From an uncultured Acetatifactor sp. (lineage in GTDB: Bacteria > Bacillota > Clostridia > Lachnospirales > Lachnospiraceae): DNA of 64,000 nt. A model generated the notes under the pieces. That model worked only from the letters and a program-made list of their open reading frames with translations, was not told the origin of the DNA and searched no databases. Every line of letters starts with the position of its first letter. Position 1 is the first letter of the stretch. The translations under genes and the position numbers were made by a program. Below are positions 59,920 to 64,000 of the stretch, one piece after another. Location of the stretch: positions 46,721 through 110,720 of the forward strand of contig CAJUSI010000001.1 of assembly GCA_910589035.1 (NCBI GenBank), in the 5' to 3' direction.

Positions 59920-62900
59920 CAATACTCCACCCGTAATGTCTTGATTTCAAAGGCCCGGAAAGAAAGCTCGATCTGCTGTGCTTTGGGATACTCCTCCAGA
60001 ACCTCCTCCAGCATATTGGTCTGCGCCAGACTCTTTACCGGGAATCCAAAGGTGAGCGTTGTCTTATCGGCCGCCCCCTCTGCCTCATAAAGCCTCAGGA
60101 TAAAGGCTCTTCCCTTCTCCTCCGCAGGCTTCACCGTTTCCACGATCACATGGCCGCTTTCCACCTTCACCAGACTCTCCGCCAGGGGCAGGCTCCCCTT
60201 CACCGCCAGAGGCTTTTCATTCAGCAGATAAGCAGGCTGAATCACATTCTCCGCGGACAGGCTGCCCATATGGGGCAGGAAGGCGTAGGTGCATTCGTGA
60301 ATTCCCTTGTCGCCGCGGTAATCCGGCATGCATCCTCCCTTATGGAGGGACAGGCGCATCTGGGAATCCTTCACGCTGATGCCGTACTTGCAGTCGTTCA
60401 GCACAGCGGCTCCGTACCGGGTCTCGGAGAGATCGGTATATTTGTGGTTAGACACCTCGAACTTCGCCTTCTCCACAGCCGTATTGCGGTTGGTAGTGCG
60501 GCGTATATAACCGAACTGAATCTCCTGGCTGGCATAGTCCGTATGGATGGAGGTGTCAAAAGCCGCCTTCAGGAACCGATGCTCATCCTGCCAGTCCATT
60601 CTGGTCTCAAACAGCACCTGGGGAGAATCCGCCCGGAAGATCATATCCTGCTCCAGAGTGGACTTTGCGCTGAGGCGGTAGCGGCTGCGGATTCTGAATT
60701 CCACCGCTCCGTCGCAGACCACACTGCGGGAAAGAAGCTCCGCACTGTCCTGAAGCTTGCTCTCAAAGTCCGCATCCACGTCCCAGTTGTCCCAGGCGGA
60801 GGATACTTCCTCTGCCATGAGAAGCGTATTCAGGGCATAGCCCTCTCCTCTCAGCTCCCGTCCGTTCCTCTTATCCACATAGGATTCCATATAGCCCTTT
60901 TCATTGAAAATCACACGCGCACAGGGGGTCTCCAGAATCTCCCTCTCCCCTTTTTCATAAGAAAATACGGATGCTTCCTCCCTGTAGTCCTCCGTCATAT
61001 CCAGTACCACACTGCCAAAGGCCGGAATAGTCACACCCATGACGGCCAGCTTCCGGTTCCCGTCCATATCCTCGATGACCTGCTGGCGGTATCCGCCGCT
61101 CACATAGAGACCCTCAAAAGGAAGGTACTGGACATCGCTGCGGTCGAAGGAAAGCGTATTGAGCAGGGTGATTTTCTCTGCCTCAGCTTCCGTCACAGCC
61201 GTCTCCAGCAGCTGCGCGGTCTGCTTTCCAGCCTCCTCAATGATATGGGATACCGCCTGTATCGCCTCGTCATGGGCCCGGGGGATGCAGGTTCCCGGCA
61301 GGATATCGTGGAACTGGTTGATCAGCATCTCACCGGTCAGGGGATCGATCTTCTCCGCCGAAGCCACCTGCCCTCTGCGGAGAGCATCCAGCACCGTGAC
61401 ATATTCCAGATCTCTTAAGGCGAACTCCGCCTTTCTGTTATTCCTCTTGATCACATGCTGATTGGTCAGCGTCCCCCGGTGCAGCTCCAGATAGAGCTCT
61501 CCATTATAGGTGGAGGGATCCGTCAGACTCTGCTCCAGCTCCTGCATAAAACGGCTCACCGTAGTATGTGAGGTTCTGGGCATGCCCTCACAGTCCTCCA
61601 GGCGCTGCGCCACCTCGATCATGCCGAACTCCGGACCGCCGCCCCCGTCGCCGAAGCCGTAGGAAATCAGGCGCATATCCGATACGGCGCGCTCCTTTAT
61701 GGTATTGTCCCCCATCTCCAGAAGGTTCTCCGCAAACGCCTCCGGATCCGGCCACACATGGGTACGGTTGAAGTGGACCAACACTCTGGAGCCGTCGATT
61801 CCCTTCCAGTAAAAGGTATCGTAAGGAAATACATTGGTATCGTTCCACGCCATCTTGGTGGTCAGGAAATATTTGATCCGGCAGCCCTGCATAATCTGGG
61901 GGAGGGATGCGCTGTAGCCGAAGGTATCCGGCAGCCAGAAAGCATCCGATGTATAATCAAAATTTTCCCTGGTAAATTTCTGTCCCCACACGAACTGGCG
62001 GATCATGTACTCCCCGGAAGGGATATTGCAGTCGCATTCCACATATACGCCGCCATTGGGCTCATACCGCCCCTGTGCCACTCTCTCTTTGATATCCTCA
62101 AAGAGGGCCGGGTACATCTCTTTGATAATCTCACTGTGGTAAGCAGAGCTCTGTACAAAGGTATACTCCGGGTACTGATCCATCAGGTTCATCTGGTTGG
62201 CATAGGTTCTGGCACATTTCTTCTCCGTCTCTCCCCGATGCCAGAGCCATGCCGTATCCATATGAGAATGCCCGATGAGACCGGCGTAGGGTGCGGTGGG
62301 CCCGTTTTTCACCTGGAGAACCTTTTTCAGGATTTCGTCCGCCCTGCGCATCTGCATGCGGAAAATCTCCGGCTCCTCGTTCTCGAAATCATAGGATATC
62401 AGGTTGTGGACCTCCAGCATGGCGCGGACAAAGGCCGCCCTGCGGTAGCTCTTCTTCTCCAGGGTCTTCACCATCTGGTTGGCCACTCTCAGGTCAAAAT
62501 AAAATTCCGCCACCTCTTCGTCCTTCAGGCAGATCTCCACGGGATGATATTCAATCCGGTACTCTTTCTGCGCTTCTACAAAGAAGGGCTGCGTCCCCTT
62601 GATATAATGGTTGGCATAATACTCGAAGGCCATCTCGATGGTCTCGCCCTCATGGGCCTCCTTGCAGAGCATATCGCAGTAATGATTCCCATGGCTGTGT
62701 ACAATGAATTTGGCGGCAAAGTTACCGTAGGGCCTGCCGTTCACCCACAGCATTCCCTCATAGCCCCGGATGCCGGGATAGACGAAAAGCCTCTTTCCGT
62801 CCAGTTCCCGGGGAACGGTGTATTCCCCCTTAAACCAGCAGTAGATGCCCTCCCCCTCGAATACCGTGCCGTCCTCACAGGGAGCAAAGCAGGACTCCTC

Positions 62901-63041
62901 CGGCACATCGTGGTACCTTCCGTCCGTCTGATACGCTCTCATTGGCACGGTTCCTACAACCTGGAACAATTTCGGCTCCAACCGCCTCTCCAGCCATTTC
63001 AGCTTGGCAAACGTTCTCTCTAGCTGTTTTTCCGTATACAT
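59919..63041 (-). CDS. Alpha-mannosidase, glycoside hydrolase family 38
   Basis: A 1040-residue GH38 enzyme. An N-terminal beta domain is followed by the zinc site HSHMDTAWLW (His260, Asp262), the nucleophile Asp372 in AFWLPDTFGYSASLP, then a helical bundle with FHDILPGTCIPRAHDEA and the large C-terminal beta-sandwich. It trims alpha-mannose from imported N-glycan or mannan oligosaccharides; no signal peptide, so cytoplasmic. ATG 63041 has GGAGG nine bases upstream. The first gene of a two-gene operon with the amidohydrolase. Confidence 0.93.
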   Translation of the reverse strand: MYTEKQLERTFAKLKWLERRLEPKLFQVVGTVPMRAYQTDGRYHDVPEESCFAPCEDGTVFEGEGIYCWFKGEYTVPRELDGKRLFVYPGIRGYEGMLWVNGRPYGNFAAKFIVHSHGNHYCDMLCKEAHEGETIEMAFEYYANHYIKGTQPFFVEAQKEYRIEYHPVEICLKDEEVAEFYFDLRVANQMVKTLEKKSYRRAAFVRAMLEVHNLISYDFENEEPEIFRMQMRRADEILKKVLQVKNGPTAPYAGLIGHSHMDTAWLWHRGETEKKCARTYANQMNLMDQYPEYTFVQSSAYHSEIIKEMYPALFEDIKERVAQGRYEPNGGVYVECDCNIPSGEYMIRQFVWGQKFTRENFDYTSDAFWLPDTFGYSASLPQIMQGCRIKYFLTTKMAWNDTNVFPYDTFYWKGIDGSRVLVHFNRTHVWPDPEAFAENLLEMGDNTIKERAVSDMRLISYGFGDGGGGPEFGMIEVAQRLEDCEGMPRTSHTTVSRFMQELEQSLTDPSTYNGELYLELHRGTLTNQHVIKRNNRKAEFALRDLEYVTVLDALRRGQVASAEKIDPLTGEMLINQFHDILPGTCIPRAHDEAIQAVSHIIEEAGKQTAQLLETAVTEAEAEKITLLNTLSFDRSDVQYLPFEGLYVSGGYRQQVIEDMDGNRKLAVMGVTIPAFGSVVLDMTEDYREEASVFSYEKGEREILETPCARVIFNEKGYMESYVDKRNGRELRGEGYALNTLLMAEEVSSAWDNWDVDADFESKLQDSAELLSRSVVCDGAVEFRIRSRYRLSAKSTLEQDMIFRADSPQVLFETRMDWQDEHRFLKAAFDTSIHTDYASQEIQFGYIRRTTNRNTAVEKAKFEVSNHKYTDLSETRYGAAVLNDCKYGISVKDSQMRLSLHKGGCMPDYRGDKGIHECTYAFLPHMGSLSAENVIQPAYLLNEKPLAVKGSLPLAESLVKVESGHVIVETVKPAEEKGRAFILRLYEAEGAADKTTLTFGFPVKSLAQTNMLEEVLEEYPKAQQIELSFRAFEIKTLRVEY

Positions 63042-63069
63042 TTTTCATCCTCCTTTATTTGAGTAATAT

Positions 63070-63197
63070 ACTCTCGGAATCTCCAAGCCGCATTTTTCGG
63101 GCCTTTTAAGATTCCAATTTTGCTGATTCCTCCACCTTTTACGGAAAACCCAGATCAGGAACCGCTGTTTTCTGCTGAAGGATTCCGAGAGACTATA
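63070..63197. repeat. About 125-bp interspersed repeat, copy 2
   Basis: Matches 56524-56650 in block order: TCTCGGAATCTCC, AAGCCGCATTTTTCGGG, TTTTACGGAAAACCC, TGTTTTCTGCTG, TCCGAGAGAC. A related shorter stretch, CCGGAATTGAAATTTTGCCG (63371-63390), also matches 30680-30700. The rest of 63198-63690 holds no gene. Confidence 0.6.
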
Positions 63198-63690
63198 CGT
63201 ATAACCTCTGGGAATTCCTCTTGCGCTTTCTGCCGCTTTCCGCAGAACTTCCCGGGAACTATTTTCACCGGTTCCCTTCTTTTCCTGCCATGTTTTACGA
63301 TTTGTCAGAGCCCTGCTTTTACCTGTCTGAATTCCGGGAGACCATGAGTTTTGCAATACATCCCCACAGGCCGGAATTGAAATTTTGCCGGAAAGCACAG
63401 AATTTCATTGTCCGGCGCCTGAAACTCTGCGCCCTTCCCTGCTTTACAGCGGGCAGCCAATGCCCCTCCGAAGGCTGCCTTTCCTTTCTCCTGCATACAT
63501 TCGGACAAAGCACTCCTGCCGCAGCACTGCATTGCACACTCACTCTATCATAGCACCACTTTAACCTCTTTTATGCAGAAATGGAATTGTAAAAAGTGCT
63601 GAAAAACCATCTGAAAGTGCCGCTGTTTCCCGTCATTTCTTCCCATTTGAAAACTTCTGTCTGACATGGGCAGGCCGGAACCTGAATAAT

Positions 63691-63950
63691 CTACTCCACT
63701 TTCAGGCCAAGGCATTCCGCCCTTTTCTTAAAGCTCAGATACTGCCTCTCCGTGATAAAATCCTCCCGGGCGATGGGCGCGGTAAAATGAAAATCCACTT
63801 TTCCCGGGATTTTAAGGCTTCTTACAATTTCACAGTAAACCCCCATGCCCCGCAGCGGCGCCACTGCGCATGAAACAGGGGGATACCGATAATTGTTTCT
63901 ATTTTCTTCGCCGCATATTGGAGTTATACTGATATCAACGGCAAAGATCG
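63691..63950 (-). pseudogene. C-terminal fragment of an unrecognised protein
   Basis: The minus strand reads FAVDISITPICGEENRNNYR, YPPVSCAVAPLRGMGVYCEI and KVDFHFTAPIAREDFITERQ to a TAG at 63691, with an in-frame stop near 63951. The composition is clearly protein-like and conserved-type, but no start codon with a Shine-Dalgarno site is seen except an internal ATG (63862 region). It is likely a decayed gene tail. Family unknown. Confidence 0.35.
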
Positions 63951-64000
63951 GTTATTATTTTGGGCTTGTAGCCCGCACAGTAAACTGATTTATGGTCCTC

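Overview
The window reads as a chromosome segment of a gut-type Firmicute, most likely a Lachnospiraceae-like member of Clostridia. The grounds are the AddA/AddB recombination nuclease instead of RecBCD, strong purine-rich Shine-Dalgarno sites, a BceRSAB-type ABC/two-component module, LytTR signalling, DUF6440 and DUF4886 proteins, many glycoside hydrolases, and dense small palindromic repeats. I saw no rRNA, tRNA or CRISPR array. This assignment comes from gene families and style, not from a database search.

Layout. (1) 1-440: start of a leftward AAA-ATPase-like gene with its promoter. (2) 440-8560: a leftward cluster made of a tyrosine recombinase, a TnpB-like protein, a small unknown protein, a glycerophosphotransferase-like/beta-propeller protein, a cytidylyltransferase-oxidoreductase fusion and a glycerophosphodiesterase. 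The recombinase gene lies between two 25-bp inverted repeats (23/25 identical) that also enclose a consensus promoter, TTGACA-N17-TATAAT, now pointing away from the cluster. Inverting the segment would aim that promoter at the TnpB-like gene and everything behind it. The TnpB-like protein lacks all three RuvC catalytic acids, so it looks like a nuclease-dead derivative heading a phase-variable surface-glycan operon. This is the most interesting system in the window. (3) 8.7-9.15 kb: IS and gene remnants. (4) 9.16-14.06 kb: a BceABRS-like ABC transporter with histidine kinase and regulator. (5) 14.4-21.9 kb: a GNAT fragment, PatB-type lyase, unknown protein, asnB, a 112-bp MITE-like element, a peptidase-E-like gene and an AraC regulator. 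(6) 22.1-38.0 kb: addA and addB, which usually adjoin, are separated by about 8.4 kb holding a cytidine deaminase between two large palindromic repeats, an AgrC/LytTR pair with a recognisable operator, DUF6440, a serine-recombinase remnant, a DUF4886 protein and a GH2 beta-mannosidase. (7) 38.2-46.9 kb: HicBA, GH42 beta-galactosidase, a signal-peptidase-II-like protein, an HEXXH protein, GNAT, carbamate kinase, two unknown proteins and a Uma2 nuclease. (8) 47.2-50.4 kb: an oxidoreductase/ThuA pair with a divergent AraC regulator. (9) 50.4-53.7 kb: a broken sigma-like gene and an ECF sigma/membrane-partner pair. (10) 54.2-63.0 kb: a UroD-like protein, XRE regulator, minisatellite, AMP-dependent ligase, amidohydrolase and GH38 alpha-mannosidase.

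Two themes stand out. One is carbohydrate scavenging (GH2, GH38, GH42, ThuA/Gfo, DUF4886) under local AraC control. The other is genome plasticity: an invertible promoter, several families of paired palindromic repeats, MITE-like elements, minisatellites in and between genes, and decayed recombinases and transposases. All functional assignments rest on motifs read by eye.
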